Shown here piece by piece: positions 47,552 through 61,900 of a DNA stretch of 64,000 nucleotides. The position numbers were made by a program, and so were the translations under genes. Each line of letters begins with the position of its first letter. The first letter of the stretch is position 1. Source of the stretch: Campylorhamphus procurvoides (Eukaryota; Chordata; Aves; Passeriformes; Dendrocolaptidae); the NCBI GenBank assembly GCA_013396655.1, contig WBMV01001237.1, forward strand, positions 704,716-768,715. The letters run 5' to 3'. The notes beneath the pieces were generated by a model. The model was given only the letters and a program-made list of their open reading frames with translations. It ran no database searches and had not been told where the DNA came from.

Positions 47552-49660
47552 GAATTGGCCCAGTAAGATAAGATTCCTAAACCTTTAAATGATCTATTTA
47601 ATATTTTAATTTGACTTTGCTTTCTTTGCTAATAGTACCACTTGGGATATATGCAGGGAAAGCTCTTCCACAAGAGTTGCAGTGGAAAAGCCTTAGCTGG
47701 AGACAACACATGCCTGCCTCAGGGGTTACAAGACAAATCAATCTATTTTTCTCCTTTCCTCCAAGGGTAATTGGCCTTTAAAATTACAGAGAAAAATAGG
47801 CCCTCATGTCAGTACAATGCAAGCACATATACAACCATTTTCCATTTCTTTTTCAGTTTGAATTCTCAGCAGAGAACTAAACTTATAAAGGTGGGAAAAT
47901 AAAAAGAAGATGAAGAGGAACGATTGCATCAGTTCAAATCCCCTCCAATAACAAGCAGCACTGTGACCAGCATTTGAGGCTGCAATTTGCTGAAACCTGC
48001 TATGAATAGCTGTCGTTTCCCTACTCAGTATTTTTTTATTCTTGATTGGGATAAAATTTACTCGTATTTTTGTGACAGGCTGCACCAGTGGCATTCATGG
48101 GGAGTTGTCACAGAATTTAGTTAAACTGAGAAGTTGTAATTATTGCTTCATTTCCCTTAAAATCTCACAAAGTAATACTGATTTTTACCTCATTCTTACG
48201 AAATTGCCTTTTTCAAGGAGCAATCACGGCTGTGACTATTCCTACAGCCCTTCTAGTGTGCTACACACATAATCATGTATTAACACAGTTTCAGGCTCTG
48301 AATACTGTTAAATTGTACAAAGTAAATTTTAACTTGCCTAATAAATTGTTTCATAGCAGTGAAACTATCAGATGATAGCCTTCATAGTCTTCTGATTGCC
48401 ATTAAATCTGATTTGCAATACATCACTCATATCATATTTTTAATAAGAAATTGCCACATGAAAATATTTCCTAGTGCATAAAGATGGAGAATCAGCTAAA
48501 CTGTAACTGATCTATAAAACAACACAAAGTTGAAAAAAGTCAAAACAACTCAGTATTTTAAAAACAGTACTAATATTCCCCTGAAACAGTCTTGAAACTA
48601 CTAAAGCTTTAATGTGAACTTGCTCACTGGGAGTGTGTGTACAGGTGTAAAGCAATTATTAGATTTGATATCTGAATGAACTCAGGTTCCCATTAGAGCC
48701 TGAATGCTTCAATGACCCTATTATTTTCCTTCCAATGCTCCCAGACCTGATCAACTTAATTATTCTGACTAGTCTGAAACATTTAGGACATGAATGTATG
48801 ATTTGCTTTAAACCAAATGAGACAAATGAAAGTACTTTATAAAATAGCACAGAAAAAGGACCAAGACACATGACGTGATGTATCAAACCCTGGAAGAAGG
48901 TCAGGACTAAGTAATGGTAACCAAGAAACAGAAAAAAAGATCCACTGCAATAAAACTACATTTATTCAGATATTTTTCCCCTTGAAATTCTAATTTGTAA
49001 CCTTTATTGTACCTCCTGTACAGTGAAAAGGTATAGCTTGTGAATCAGAGAGGTGAAACCAATTTCAGAGAGTAAATAAGCTGTGTCTGCTTCAGTACTG
49101 AAAGAATCCAAATCTCAAAACACAGAGATTGTGTCTCTCCTTTCATGACTACACACACCCTTCTAGCAGTTGTCCAAAAGCAAAATTAGAGTCTCTGCTA
49201 AAAGAGACTTCACATCAGAGAGGCCAGATTTGCTGACAGAAAAGACACATTGTCTTATTTTAATTGTACCTATTATTCAGTGCTAAGGAAAAGTGTGTGA
49301 CATTGCAAAAATCACATATTCACGTTTTAAACAGATTTGGTGTGATGCTAATACATGATATCCTTCCTAAATAATGCAATTGAAAATAGCTTCCAAAACG
49401 TCCTATTCCCAGCCCTCCTATTAACACTATCGCTCGTACAATTTGTATTTGCTTTGAAAGCTGGCTGTGGGGTTACAAACAGGACAAAGAAATACAGACA
49501 GTAACAGGTTCTGAACTTCAAGCATCCGAGCAGCCACAAAGTTAACATCTCATCCCACTGCATTTGTCCTCACAAAGACTCAAACTGACATCCAAGTGGT
49601 CCCCTTGCCCCTCGCCTCCCCTCACTAATGATATGTAATGGCTGCTGAGCCTGCACTAAC

Positions 49661-50035
49661 CGTGTTTCTGTCCAGCCACATTGCCATCATTTGCCAATCT
49701 CATGCCATGCTCTGAGGAGAGGAGGAAGTCGCGAGAGACCAGCACCAGCTTGTGCTGAAGGCACTTCTTGACATCAGCCTTCACTTCGCACTTCAAATGG
49801 AAGGATTCGATTTGACAAAACATACGGAAAGCCAAGGGAGAAGGCTCCTCACCTCTTCTCCAAAACTGCCGGAGAGAAGTCAATAGCAATCCCTTTACAA
49901 AGTTACAATCAAAAGCTGACAGATGAAAGTCAAAGGGGAAGCTTTCTAGCTCTTCCTTACAATATTTTATTAAAGAGCGGCGCGAGGACGCGTGTGCCTC
50001 GGCAGGCTCACCCCACTCCACTCCCCGCTCTCATC
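49661..50035 (-). other. Candidate (alternative) first exon of the - strand gene
   Basis: On the - strand, donor CACG|GTTAGT falls at 49661/49660. A CpG cluster (GGCGCGAGGACGCG, + strand, about 49979-49992) lies near the presumed 5' end, in DNA otherwise nearly CpG-free. A 121-codon frame spans most of the segment and leaves the donor in phase 1. That phase joins exactly to the phase-1 tail behind the 41362 acceptor, while a short ATG-started frame leaves in phase 0 and joins the other tail. No protein is recognised, the 5' limit is a guess, and it may be a 5' UTR exon or nothing. Confidence 0.22.
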
Positions 50036-53000
50036 ACTTAGCAGTTCAAACACTGCACTCACAGCTCCCATGTACAGCTGCTTTATTCTCTGCATAGCAC
50101 ATGAAAGTAATGAACTCAAAGACAGTGAGAAAAGAGAAAGCTCTTTTCTCCAAAGGAAATCCTTTCGAAACAGGAGTTTGGTAACACTCCTGAAAAGCAA
50201 GTATTTCCTAGAGTTTCATGTAAACTACAACATGCCTGCCATAGGTTTTCTCCATAGACAATGACAATATTCCTTACAGCCTGCAAAAGTCAGTCTCCTG
50301 TATTTTTTTATGCATCGGAAAAAAATTCTCTTTACATATACATAAAACCCACTCTGCAATAACTTGTAGTCTACATGTAAAATGAAATATTTTAAATAAT
50401 ACACTAAAGGCAGAATATCCATAATTATTTTTTGATTAAATAAAATATCAGCATTTTTTATTCATGCCTGGGTTAACATTTACAATTCAGCATTTTGCAA
50501 TATTTAAATGGCATTGAATATGCTATGAGAAAACTTAAAACTACATCACTCCTGTATGACCAGCTGGCACAGGGTACAGCCCTCTGTGCCCATGTGCACC
50601 TTCACTGCAGACATTAAAGAAAGCTCCTCTCTGAGCCTGGCAAGATGATCTCACCACAACCTGTTACTTCCCTACACACCCCAACTGAGAATAACCAGAT
50701 CCTGCATGTGACTTTTACTATAAATTATCTGCACCAAAGGCATGTGAATGTGAAACTGTTGCTTATTAAAATAATTCATACAAGGAAGTCATTTAGACTG
50801 TACATGGCAGGTTCTGAAGTAAAATCTAATAACTTTTAGGGACTTAGGAGTCTAATTTCTTTCTTGGCTGAGCACGGACAACTTCATTATGATTCAATGT
50901 GAGACCTTGGTGCTCACATAAAGCAGAACTTGACCCTTTATGTCCATATAAAGAATAAAATTACAGAAGCAATTAATGCTGGGAGAGGGCAACAAGTTTT
51001 CACTAAATAGCTCAAAATAGTTTCTATTTATTAATACTTGTATCTGACAAGCACCATTTTCCAAGGCTTCCTGTGCTATTTCAGCAACAATTCTCTCAGA
51101 TTAGTGGATCCCAGAAATTAACATTGGATTACTGAATAGTGATCTATTTTGAACCTGATCTATTTTGCTTACAAAATTCTGTCCCTGTGTCCCTTCCCCA
51201 TCAAGCAGCTCCTTCTGCCAGAGCACGGAGCTGAGAGGAGGAAGGGCAGGTGCTTTGTGGTTTCACAAGCCCAGCTGTTACTCAGATGGTTCCTGAGAAC
51301 CCACAGAGTATTTTAGGGCTGCCTTAACAGCTCTTTTGTAGAGACTAAGGGACAATGATGTTCAGGTGTACTATTATTGTCTGCTTTTTGAAAACTGGTT
51401 TAAAAACTCCAGGGCCTTTTATTACCATACAGCAAAATAGTACCTGCAAACGAGTGACTACCTAAATGAATCCCTACTCAGAAAAAAAAATGCAAATATA
51501 TAAATATGGATAAAACTTTCCAGATGCAAAATCCTTATATACACAATAACTTCTTTCTGAGGTCAAGCTTTTCTACCTTTCCCAGACGCATAACTGCAAA
51601 CCCTTCCTTTACTCAGCGAAGAGCTGTGACAGTGCTGATAGCCTGTATTATGCATTATAAATAAGCCTTAAAAAGTATTACTGTATTAAAAGCAAGACAA
51701 GGTCTGGCTTGATAGACACGAAAGAACACGGCTTGTTAGTGACAAAAATACGTAGCAAGTTCTCAGCGTGAGTTCCAGAAGTTTCAAATAACAATTTCCC
51801 TTCAGTACAGAGCCAAAAAGAAGTTGAGCTCTTCTAAGTGACCAAGATTTCATCATCCCACTACGTGCACCCAAAATGCTCTGGAGGTCACCAATTAACA
51901 GACGATACCTTATTACAACTCGCAAGTGTTGCACTCTCTGGACAAATGTCAAAACTGGAAAACTAATTGGAGCTTTTCAGCTGCTCAATACCAGAGTAGT
52001 AAACTTTTATGAAATTGCCACTTAGGAAAGGAGCTCCAGAGTGAGAAATGATAAGGTTCACGTTGATTGTCCCTGGTTTGTCAGGAAGTAAGGCAATCTT
52101 AAAATTACTTACACATTGGAAAAAAATAGTTTTTAAAATGTTTCCATGCTGTCTTTTAAGCACTGTTAGTTCAAATTGGCTTACACCACAACTCAAGCCA
52201 GGTAACAGATGAATAACTAGAAGTATTTACATGAGTTTTTAACTATAATTGATTCAATAATAACTCTATCCAAGTGCTAATGCCAGCACTCCTAATATGA
52301 ATAAACATTTTTACATACATGAATGCTAAGAAAGCAAAATGATATGATGTGGTGGCTACACCAGAGAACTGGTCCTTCCTTCAGAACTTCAGGCATCATC
52401 TCCTTCTCCTAAACAATGTGCTCATCCCAAAAGTTTCCGACAATATTCCATAGTCTTTTCTCCTGAAGATCTTCAATAAACAGATTTCTCTCTTCCTCTT
52501 TTTGTGTTGAACAAGTTTATTTAGTTGCCTAATCTTAATAAAGAGAACAGAGGATGCTGATTATGGACACCTACCTGTTTGCTGACTGTTGCCAGGCAGT
52601 CTGGCTTCCCTGCAGCTTCACTCACCCTCTCGCCTGCTGAGCAACTCCAGCTATGTTGTGTTGGAAAAACACATCCTGCAGCTGTGCAGAGCAGTGGGAA
52701 GAGCTGTGCTATGGTTTTAGGTCTCCTCTGGTCACTGCATTGCTTCTGGAAGTTAAACTACTTCATATCAACAGCCCACAGTCCTCCTGTATTCTCTGAC
52801 CTCTTTGTCAGTTCTTAATTTCCTTAATACATTCTCTACCAGTTATTATTGCCAGACACATTAAACTTACACTATGCTAAACTTCTCTTTAAGATGACAC
52901 TGATACCATATTCCAACTTCTGCACTGATAACTGAAAATGAGCTGCATAAATAACTCTGAACAAGGGAACTGAGAGTTACTGAGCAGGAATACAAAGTCA

Positions 53001-56000
53001 TCTCTATTTTCCCAATTCTTGGGCAAGCCACATAACAAAACTTCTAAAAACGACATCCATAAAGAAGCCTGTATTTCACCTTTTCGTTTAGCTAACAAAG
53101 TCACTAGATGATTCTGTCACTTATTTATGCTTTTGTCAGCAAGAACCTGAAGCACAACACACAACAAAGGGCTGGTTAAATACCTCATGAAGACAGCAAG
53201 CAAAAAAATAATCAAAATCTCTCAAATGCCTTCCTTCAGTTCCTTAGTAGGAGTGACAAGGTCAGCCTCATTGCTTGTACTGTTTGTTTAAACCTCTCCT
53301 CCCATGCTCAGCCCTTTCCATCACAGAACATGAAACATCACCGTGACACAAACATCCTTTGAGCCCTCCAACAACTTCCTCTCCACCCTGAACCCACTCT
53401 TCTCCTCCACCTGGTTTTACTTTAATGTGTAGGTGAATCAGACTAATTTTTCCCTGCTGTTCCCTCTCAGCACTTTAAGAATGCAGCTGTACAGCCTTTC
53501 CAAAACCACTGCTGGGTACCCACAGCACCAGGTAAACATCCCACCCCATCCCCAAACAGCCACCACACAGTGCCTTGGTCTTTCTCCTCGTGAACTGGGA
53601 CTAAACCAGCCCACCTGAAGGCTGAAGGAATATCTTCACATTCCCTCGGGCTGGATGGGAAGCAGGGACAATAATGCCTCATACAAAGAAGCTGAGGAAG
53701 ATTTGGGAACTGCAATTCTGCCCTTCACCCTTCTCCAGAGTGAAGCAATGGGAAGGAAGGATGAAACAAGGGTAGCTGGGCTGGGAATGAGGGAGCAGAG
53801 CAGGCTCAGCACAGGTCACTGCTGAGAGGGCAGTAAAAGGAGCGAGTCATCTGAGGACAAATGTTGGCCTTCAGCATCTCCAGAACACAGAGGACTTGCC
53901 TTGCTAATAAGGACGAGGGTTGCTGGGTAATCTGTTTCACTGTCACATGGAAGAGACTTTAGAATCCCACGTCACCTCTCAGATGCCTTTAGCCTTGAAA
54001 ACAAAGTTTCGTGCCACAAAATATACATCTTTTTTCTTTCCAGTTTTTCCCCATTTAGAAATCTAGTTTCCAGTACCATTCCAAAACTAGTCTTACCATA
54101 GAAACAAAGAAATTATGGATTTGGGTGAAAGAAAACAAAGTCAGGAGTTTCTCTCTGGGGTGGGAGAGAGTAGGAACTTACAGAGATTTTGCTGCCAGAT
54201 AAAATGATTAGGAAAATACATCCTTAGTGCCACTAAAATAACCGTAATCCATCAGATATTTTTGCCTAAAGCTGGCAATGTCCTTTAGAATTATGTTTTG
54301 CTGTATGTAAACTGTTTTAACTACAAGCTCCTTCTCTTCCATCCAAGGGAATATTGTTTCATGCTTGAACTGGTTTCATCTTCAGAAATAACTAAGTCAG
54401 TGTGTTAACAGTTTGCACCTATTTGTGACTCACTGGGCGCTGTGGCCTTTTAACTGTCCCCCACCTCTTCCCTTCCCTGTGCTTCCTTAGAACTCCCAAA
54501 GCCAAGGAATTCTGTCTGCTTTCAAAGCCAAAGGAAAATCATGCCCAGCTTGTCCACTGTGCGCCAGGAGCAGTGACTCACATTTCAGAGCTCACACTGT
54601 TTTGTTGAATTAAAGGTTTGCTCCAAGGACATGTTACCTTGTCTGTTTGTATTCTTAGAAAAAAAATAAAGGTATTTTTGAGGCTCTTTCATCAACTGTT
54701 TATCATGAATGTAAAAAATGTCCCCAAACACCCTAATAGCAAACTCCAATTTTCCAACCTAATATTTCAATAGAAAATAGCAAAAAACCTGAGCTTCTAT
54801 TACAGCTCAACAACCTGATTTGCAAGTTTGGTTGGCTTTGGATACAGGAAGCCATCTCTAGAGACTTGTTTTTTGTGAGGATGGGAACTTTTTAAAATAC
54901 TTTTTTAAAAAAAATATGAAATTTGCATCTGTGATTTTGGAATTTCTTACTCAGCAGTCACAGAAAAGCAAACTGTTGATGAAAAATTTTCAAAAGCTTT
55001 ACTACAAAGTTTGTTAAAGAGATTTTTTTTTCATAAAGTATGCAAATCTTTCTACTTATATTCAAGAGTTCTACTGACTCAGTTTAAGGCAAATAACTAT
55101 TTCATAAAAGAGCATCTTGCAAAGGGCTGGAAATGATATCTATAGTAGAGAAGGGAAAAACCCAAAGAAGAGAAATACCCTGAAGTATGCAAAGCATTTT
55201 CACAAGGCTTTTAAATTATTTTACAAGAACACAGTTAAATACTGTTGGAATGACAGATGCACGGACAGTAAAACAGAGTCAAAGTGCTAAGTGCCATTTG
55301 ATTTACTGTGTTTGTCCTGAGTTATAGTTCAAACCCAAGCCTTCTGCTCTTCCAGGCCAGCACAGCGTGGGACAGCCATAATGTCTGCAGAGTCCAGTGG
55401 GAAGGATTAGCAAATGTCACAACACCTCTAGGGCACAGCAGAGCCTTAAAATAGGTAATGATTCAAGAGTTTCAACAGGAAAAGTACACCAGGGTGCCTT
55501 GGAAAAAAATCTGCATCAGGCTGAAAGGTCTATAAACTTAAGCTTAATGATGAGCAAACTAAAAGGTCACTCTGCATCGGTGGGTGTTCAGTGGCAGTGG
55601 TTTGATGGCACCGAGGCAATCATTTCTCTGGCCAGAAAAAGGCCTGTTAAAACAGTTCAAGTCTCACTGTGCCTCTTGAAAATCAACCCTTTGCTTCTAC
55701 ATTGTCACACACAGATGGACAAAACTCTGCATGGAAGGGACCTCCCAGAAGTTAAATAAAAATGCCTCATAGGCTTTAAAATAAGTTTATATTTGTGTAA
55801 ATAAGTGTGTATTTTAGAGAAACGGTAATTTATGCCTTTTAACATGCAAAGTTTCACTGAAAAAATGATATAGTAGTTTTTCTAAATAGCTGATAACTAT
55901 GACTTATGGTTTTTATTTAACATAGGTAATGAATTCTGGAAATTCATAAGCTTTGTAATAATCCAGTCAAAATTGTTTTCATCTCCATTACTGGTCACAT

Positions 56001-58591
56001 GTGCTCCTTTGAACACTGATTAGCATCTGGAAACAATTATGATTTTGCAGTTTAAAGACATCACTAAAGCTAAAGACATTGCTAAATCTAGTAAATTTTA
56101 ATTCTTCAAAAACACTCAGAGCATTCAAAAAATCTTTGCCACCTGAAATCTGAATGAAAAGATAAAGGTCTAAAAATAAAGTCATAAAATAATAAATGAA
56201 GTTCTGTTTAACTAAGTGAAGAATCAAAACCTTATCATTTAAAAAAACACTGACATGTAATATTGAACTGTTTTCAACACTTTTCCCAAAATGTTTTAGA
56301 AATTTGTTTAGGACAACCATAGATATTTGTAAGCAATATGGTTCCAGCAAATTCTGAACTTTCTGACAAATACATTATTACACAAAACAATAATTCTTCC
56401 TCCTTGGAAAGATTTTTAAGCTCTGACATAATCTTCATTTTCTCTTGGATGCTCTGCATGCAGGGCCATCCCTGCCAGCTCTGCAGACCAGGCAGTGACA
56501 CCACGGGAGTGTTTTGTGCAGCACCTGCTGAGAACATCCCTTTTATTCTCATTTACCTTCACCGTCTCTCAGCTTTACTGAGGGGGTTAAAGCAACTGCA
56601 AGGCTTCGTTATGAAATATCTACGTGCATTTACAGATTTCTTTGGGCACTTCTGTGTTACTTCTGAGTTCCTTCTCTGCTTGCAATCAAAGCATTTCTTC
56701 AAATACTTCTATTATTTCGTTTCTGCTCCATAAGACAAAGTACAGCAGGTTAAATCTGCTGCTAAACATCCAATAAGGAAATGTGATGGAAGGTTGCAGA
56801 ACCTTTGGAAAAACCAAAACAAAGGAACAGCAACCTTGAGGGCTTCATGATTTTTGTGGGTGAGTGAGGACACTTAACAGGTTGATTTTAACTTGCTTGC
56901 CAAGGGCTAACTGATAAGATCAAAGATAAAGATAAGACTGTTTTGCATATTAAATGCTGTTACCAAGAACTCCTCAGGTTTCTAAAGAAAAAAAAGGATC
57001 TTCACACCAATATGTTACTGAGAAAAAGAATTTACACCCCACCAAGCCCATTTTCTCCCAATATTACATTTTGAAGCCTCTAACAAATGCATAACAATCC
57101 TGCTTTTGTAAATGACACATTAGTTAACTTGCAGGGCAGTAAAACCCACATCTACAATCTAATTTTCCCCAAGCTGTTTAACACCACAATCCAACCACTC
57201 CAGAAAAGAACGGCGATTATATGAAAAAGTGATGAATGGGAGAAATAAAATGAGTTCTGTACCGTGCAGAAGGCTGGCAGGAGAATAAAACAACAGTAGT
57301 GGGAAAATATTGGGGTGTGTGCTGCTGAAGTGTGAGCAAACGGAGCAGAGGGGGGTCCCAGAACAGCCTTCACCTTGCCCAGGTGCCACACGGGGCTGTG
57401 ACAGAGACCACTCTGGCCAACACCACTGGTGACCAGCCCATGGAGCAGCCCCAAAGTGGAAAGGCAACCTTTGGGTCGATCCACAACAGCTTTTAGGGGA
57501 TCTCTTTTCCAGTCCATCCTGTAACGACGTGGTGCTGTGATTGAACATCTCCGCGTGAGCAAAACCACAGCAAATATTAAGGAGTTCCGTTCAACTTGAA
57601 AAAGGAGACCTATGTTAAAACAAACAAAAAACCTCCCAAACAAATAATAATAAAGAAGTTGTTTGAAAAGTTACGGACCACATTATTCACCTTTTACAGA
57701 TGGCATGAGGGATGCTTAAACACAGCCTTATTTACGAACACACAGCACAGACAAACCAAATAACAGTGATGGGTTTAAGAGGCAGGAAAAAAACCCCAAA
57801 TGTGATGATGCAGCCTGCTCTGAACAAGCAGGCATCCTTCTAAATGCTCAAATGTGATCTAAATTAATGAAACAAAGCAGTATGATCTTTGCATCCTGAC
57901 TCCAGTATTAGGTATTACAGAGCAACACAGGGCAACACCAACAAATTTATAGAGACAAAAGAAACCCTGATAAAAAGCAGTAGTGTTATTTCCATCACTG
58001 CTCCTCCTGTAGCACATGAGTATGGATAAGGGCAGAAAGGTTTTACACACACACAAAGCCCAGTGATTGATGTCTAGTAGAATTATTTCCTGTACATCTC
58101 AGTGGTGCTGAAAATCTCACTAAGTATCTTTCAAAAATCCAAGGTCAAATACAGAGTCAGCATTTAAGCAAACCACTTAGCCCTTGATATCCTGGGTCTA
58201 ATCCGAGTAGTTTAGCCAGCAGTTAAGCTGCCTTTCCCTCTTTCTCTCCGAAAATGGCTTAATCATCCAGTCTGGCTTTATGCAATTAAAAAGCTCCCTG
58301 CCTGTAATTGACAACTGATGTAACTAAACATTAATTCTTATCCTACAGAATTTATATTTAATCTATAATACTAATATTGCCCATATTCAGATAATACACT
58401 AAACCCATTGATTCTTATGTCTCCAATCCCCTGCCTTTGCAAAATCTACTTTTTGTGCAGGAGGCCCAAATTAATTCCTATCATACAGATTCTATATTCC
58501 TCCTGTAATAAAGGAAGAAAATTCAGTTTCTTAATATGTTTTATCTTGCTTTTTCTTTCAGGTGACCTATGAGATGACTTTTAGGGAACTG
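50036..58591. other. Gene-poor stretch
   Basis: No supported exon or recognised repeat. The longest open frame of the window (163 codons, 57152-57643, -) lies here, but overlaps a second long frame of 129 codons on the same strand, and shows no domain. 53430-53720 has overlapping frames on both strands in a moderately GC-richer patch. Confidence 0.45.
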
Positions 58592-58955
58592 CAAAGAGGT
58601 TGAAGGACTTGGGCTTGTTGGCTCTTGGGAAGAGAAGGGCTAAGAAGGAATCCAACAGTGACTTTCAGCTGTCTGAAGGTGAAGCCCAAAATCTGACTCC
58701 AATGGTCACTTCTTGGTCACAGCCAGTAGGTAAAACACAAGACAGCAGCCCAAACCTGCAGCTTAAATATTAGGCCAGAAAAGTGCTGTGCAGAGGGAAT
58801 GCAGAGCAAGGGGTTTCTCAGGAGGCCAGGCAGGTTTGCAGAGCTGGTTTGACAAGTCCCAGCTGACTCCATAGGGTGGTGATAACCCTGCTTCAAGCAG
58901 AAGGCTGCACTAGATGAATTCCAAGAGCCCTTCCAAACATTTCTCACACCCTATC
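58592..58955 (+). mobile_element. Diverged CR1-like LINE fragment
   Basis: The left part, GACTTGGGCTTGTTGGCTCT then GGGAAGAGAAGGGCTAAG and CAGCTGTCTGAAGG, resembles the CR1 region that normally reads as leading-edge 'TTGTTCAGCCTGGAGAAGAG'. The right end, CACTAGATGAATTCCAAGAG then CCCTTCCAAAC, resembles the CR1 3' end in sense orientation. The middle does not match well, so this may be a rearranged old copy or two adjacent pieces. Confidence 0.6.
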
Positions 58956-61900
58956 AACTCACCGCTTCTTGGCAAGCACATGTCAGGGATTCAGAAATAA
59001 TAAGTATTAACATTAGTTATTTTTGGCTTGTCATTAGTATTTACATCCATACTCTAGCAGTTTTAAATGCCAAGGCTTCAGTTTCAGTGATATTTTTTAA
59101 ACAGGAAAGGGTTTTTTTTTCCACCAATTTATCATTTCTAATCTGTTCAAAGCTTAAGCCAGAACTCTTCAGTGAGACTTCTTCATAAATAACAGTACAA
59201 AATTAAAATAAATTAACATCTATTATTTAGCTTCATTCTTAAAATAGTTAACATATGCCCACAAGCTAAGGCATATATTGAAAAAATAAACCAAAGTTAT
59301 AGATAGGAGATCTTCACCCCTTTCTGAGGACTCAGAAGATATGGCAGAACTAGGACTCAGGCTGATTGCACAAAATTACCACCCGTGGTCCATAATTTAA
59401 CAAATGCAAAATATTACTACTGATATATTCACAACAGCCACAGTGAGGTATGCTGAACCCCATAACACTGGCACTGGATTTGGTGCAGCAGTTCCATGAC
59501 TTTAGCTCTGTGTAGCCCAGGATTTTCTAATCCTGAAGCCGTGGTGCATGTGCTGGTCACACCCTGGTTGGGGAGCAGCTGCACTCGCTGTATTGCAGTG
59601 GGACAAGGCAGGTCCCTCCTGGCCTCTGTATGTGGCTTTCCCTTGGCTCTGCCCGGAGCAGCGCTGGGCATCGGGATGCAGATGTGGGAACACGTGGGCC
59701 AGCCCTCCTGGAGCTGCCATGCAACATCTGCCCGTGCCACAGCCACAGGCACTTCAGGCAGCACTGAGATGGGGAACAGCTCCCTGCGTTGTGCAGAAGT
59801 AAATAATCAGCTCTCCAGATCCTCTCCCATCAACTTCAGCGAGACGCCGGAGAGGAAGTTGGGCAAGGATAATGAAGGAGCAGGGGGAAAGTGGAAGACT
59901 GAGAAAACTTAATTATCCTCCCTTAATTTGATTATGACTAGCTTGCTGATGGATTTCACCAAAGAAACACGACACTGACAGAATCTGCTCTAAAGCAGCA
60001 AATAAGAACAGACCAAGAAAAGCAGCAAGTTTTGACAAATTGTTGAGATGTCACTGTGATTTGGGAATGTTGTGTACCAGAGGAAAACGACATGTAACTG
60101 AGAAAAGAGTCAGCATGGAACACAGAAGGGAATTAAGAAGTTAAAAGAAACTAAAGGCAAAAAAAAATCCCACAGCACAGACTGCTTTGTGACTTGGTGG
60201 CTTTTTTTGTGTGTATTACTTTTGGTGGCCTTATTACACAAAGATTGTATCTGCAAGGACAGGAGTGATTGGCAGACGTCTCTCCAGTGTGCACTGCCTG
60301 ACAACATGAAGCACAAGCAACTTCAGCTTTGCTTTTTATGACATTTGCTCAACTTGAAAAAAAAAATAAATGATGAGGCAACTTCAAGGAAACAGCAAAT
60401 TAGTTGGTCTAAAACTGTCCTAATAATCTTTTTGCTTCTGCTTTGAGCTGTGCTATAACTTCCAGTGATCACTGAAAACTGCATCAGCCAAGACAGCCCT
60501 TGTTCAGGCTTAAGCAAAGAATGATCAAAAGGTACCAAAGAGTTAGTATGCTCTCATTTTATGTGGCCACAAACATTGTGAATACACATGGGTGCTGAAC
60601 TCCAAACCCTTCTGAGTCCTGCCTGGAATGCAAACAAAACCATTTCAGGTGAAAGTGCATCAAATTCTCCTGTTCCCACACAAATAATTAGTGAGATTTT
60701 GTGCTCTTTGTCTTAAAGATATAATGGGAAAAAAGGCTCCGAACTAGCACAGCATTATTAAAAACAGATTTTTTCTAGAAACTATAAACATTAATTTTTA
60801 TAGAAAGACATTAAATAATTAACATGAAAATAGAGCAAGATAAACTAACTTTCCTGACAGCAAAACAGACTGATTCCAACCTTCTGACTAAATACTGTCC
60901 TGTAGCTTCTAGAAAACCTGCTCGTTATCCCCAAAAGGAATCATTTCCACTGTCACTACATCTTGAATTTAAAATCCTGATTCAGATTTAATTCCTAGCA
61001 CACCTTTGTTTGAAGTTCCTGGCTTTTTGAAGTTGGACCAGAGAAACTAAAACCTGAGAGCCGAATATTGTGTCCTCAAGCTCAGACTAAACACAGAAGG
61101 AACAACAAAATACAGACAAGCCATTTCAGCTATTTTAAAAGGACAGACGGGATGACATATGGGTTCAAAATACTGTAAAGACTCCAAGCCTAAAGTCATA
61201 AAAACGTAATATGTAGCATATATGTACACTTATGATATGTACATTATAAGTATACAAATATCTATGGGATAAATATATAAAAAGCTGATCAGAAATCTAT
61301 CACACTAGAAAAAACTAGGTAGAGAAGTTAATTAATTGGAAATCATACTGCTCAGGAAAACATTTCCCCACCAAAATGATGTACACTTTTAACCTAGCTG
61401 AAGAGAAAAAAAAATAAAATATTAAAATGCAAAGAAGGATTTATGAATTGAATTTATTTTTTTATCTACCAGTAAGCCTAAGTTGAAACATGAATAACTG
61501 ATTTAACACTGCAATGGTATTCAAATATTTGACTCCAATCCCTTATTGCTTCTAAATTCACTCAGAAGTCAAGATTATTAATTCTTCCTGACAGAAAATC
61601 AAGATTTAATGATCATCTGATAACCCTTAGGAATTACAAAGTAAACTTAGATGATAATTCAGACAAAATAAAAAGATTTTACATATATAAGGAAAACATC
61701 ATGCAGAATACCCATTTAGGCATTTCTTATGGGGCAGTAACTAATTTTAAAGAAAACACAGAGCAAAAAACTTTGTCTTGATATGTACAGTTAAAAACTT
61801 GGAAGCAAAACCTCTGCAGACCTCTAACTTGTCTGCCTGAATAGACAGACAATGCACCCCTCAAGCACAGCTTTGGAAGAGCCTGGCAGAGGGAAATGTA

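Larger units (their letters stand above)
44079..49660. other. Gene-poor stretch, possibly intron of the - strand gene
   Basis: AT-rich, no recognisable exon. It includes a duplicated decamer at 44581-44600, an inverted repeat at 45248-45269 and a 19-base A run at 47533-47551. Open frames of 60-96 codons on both strands carry no visible domain. Confidence 0.4.

Noticed and set aside
57152..57643. Longest open frame in the window (163 codons, - strand)
   Set aside because: No recognisable domain, a second 129-codon frame is open on the same strand over the same bases, and no convincing splice or start context. It is consistent with a chance opening in locally GC-richer DNA.
59496..59912. 138-codon + strand frame and its - strand counterparts
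   Set aside because: GC-rich DNA is poor in stop codons, so several overlapping frames arise together. No domain or splice structure supports a gene.
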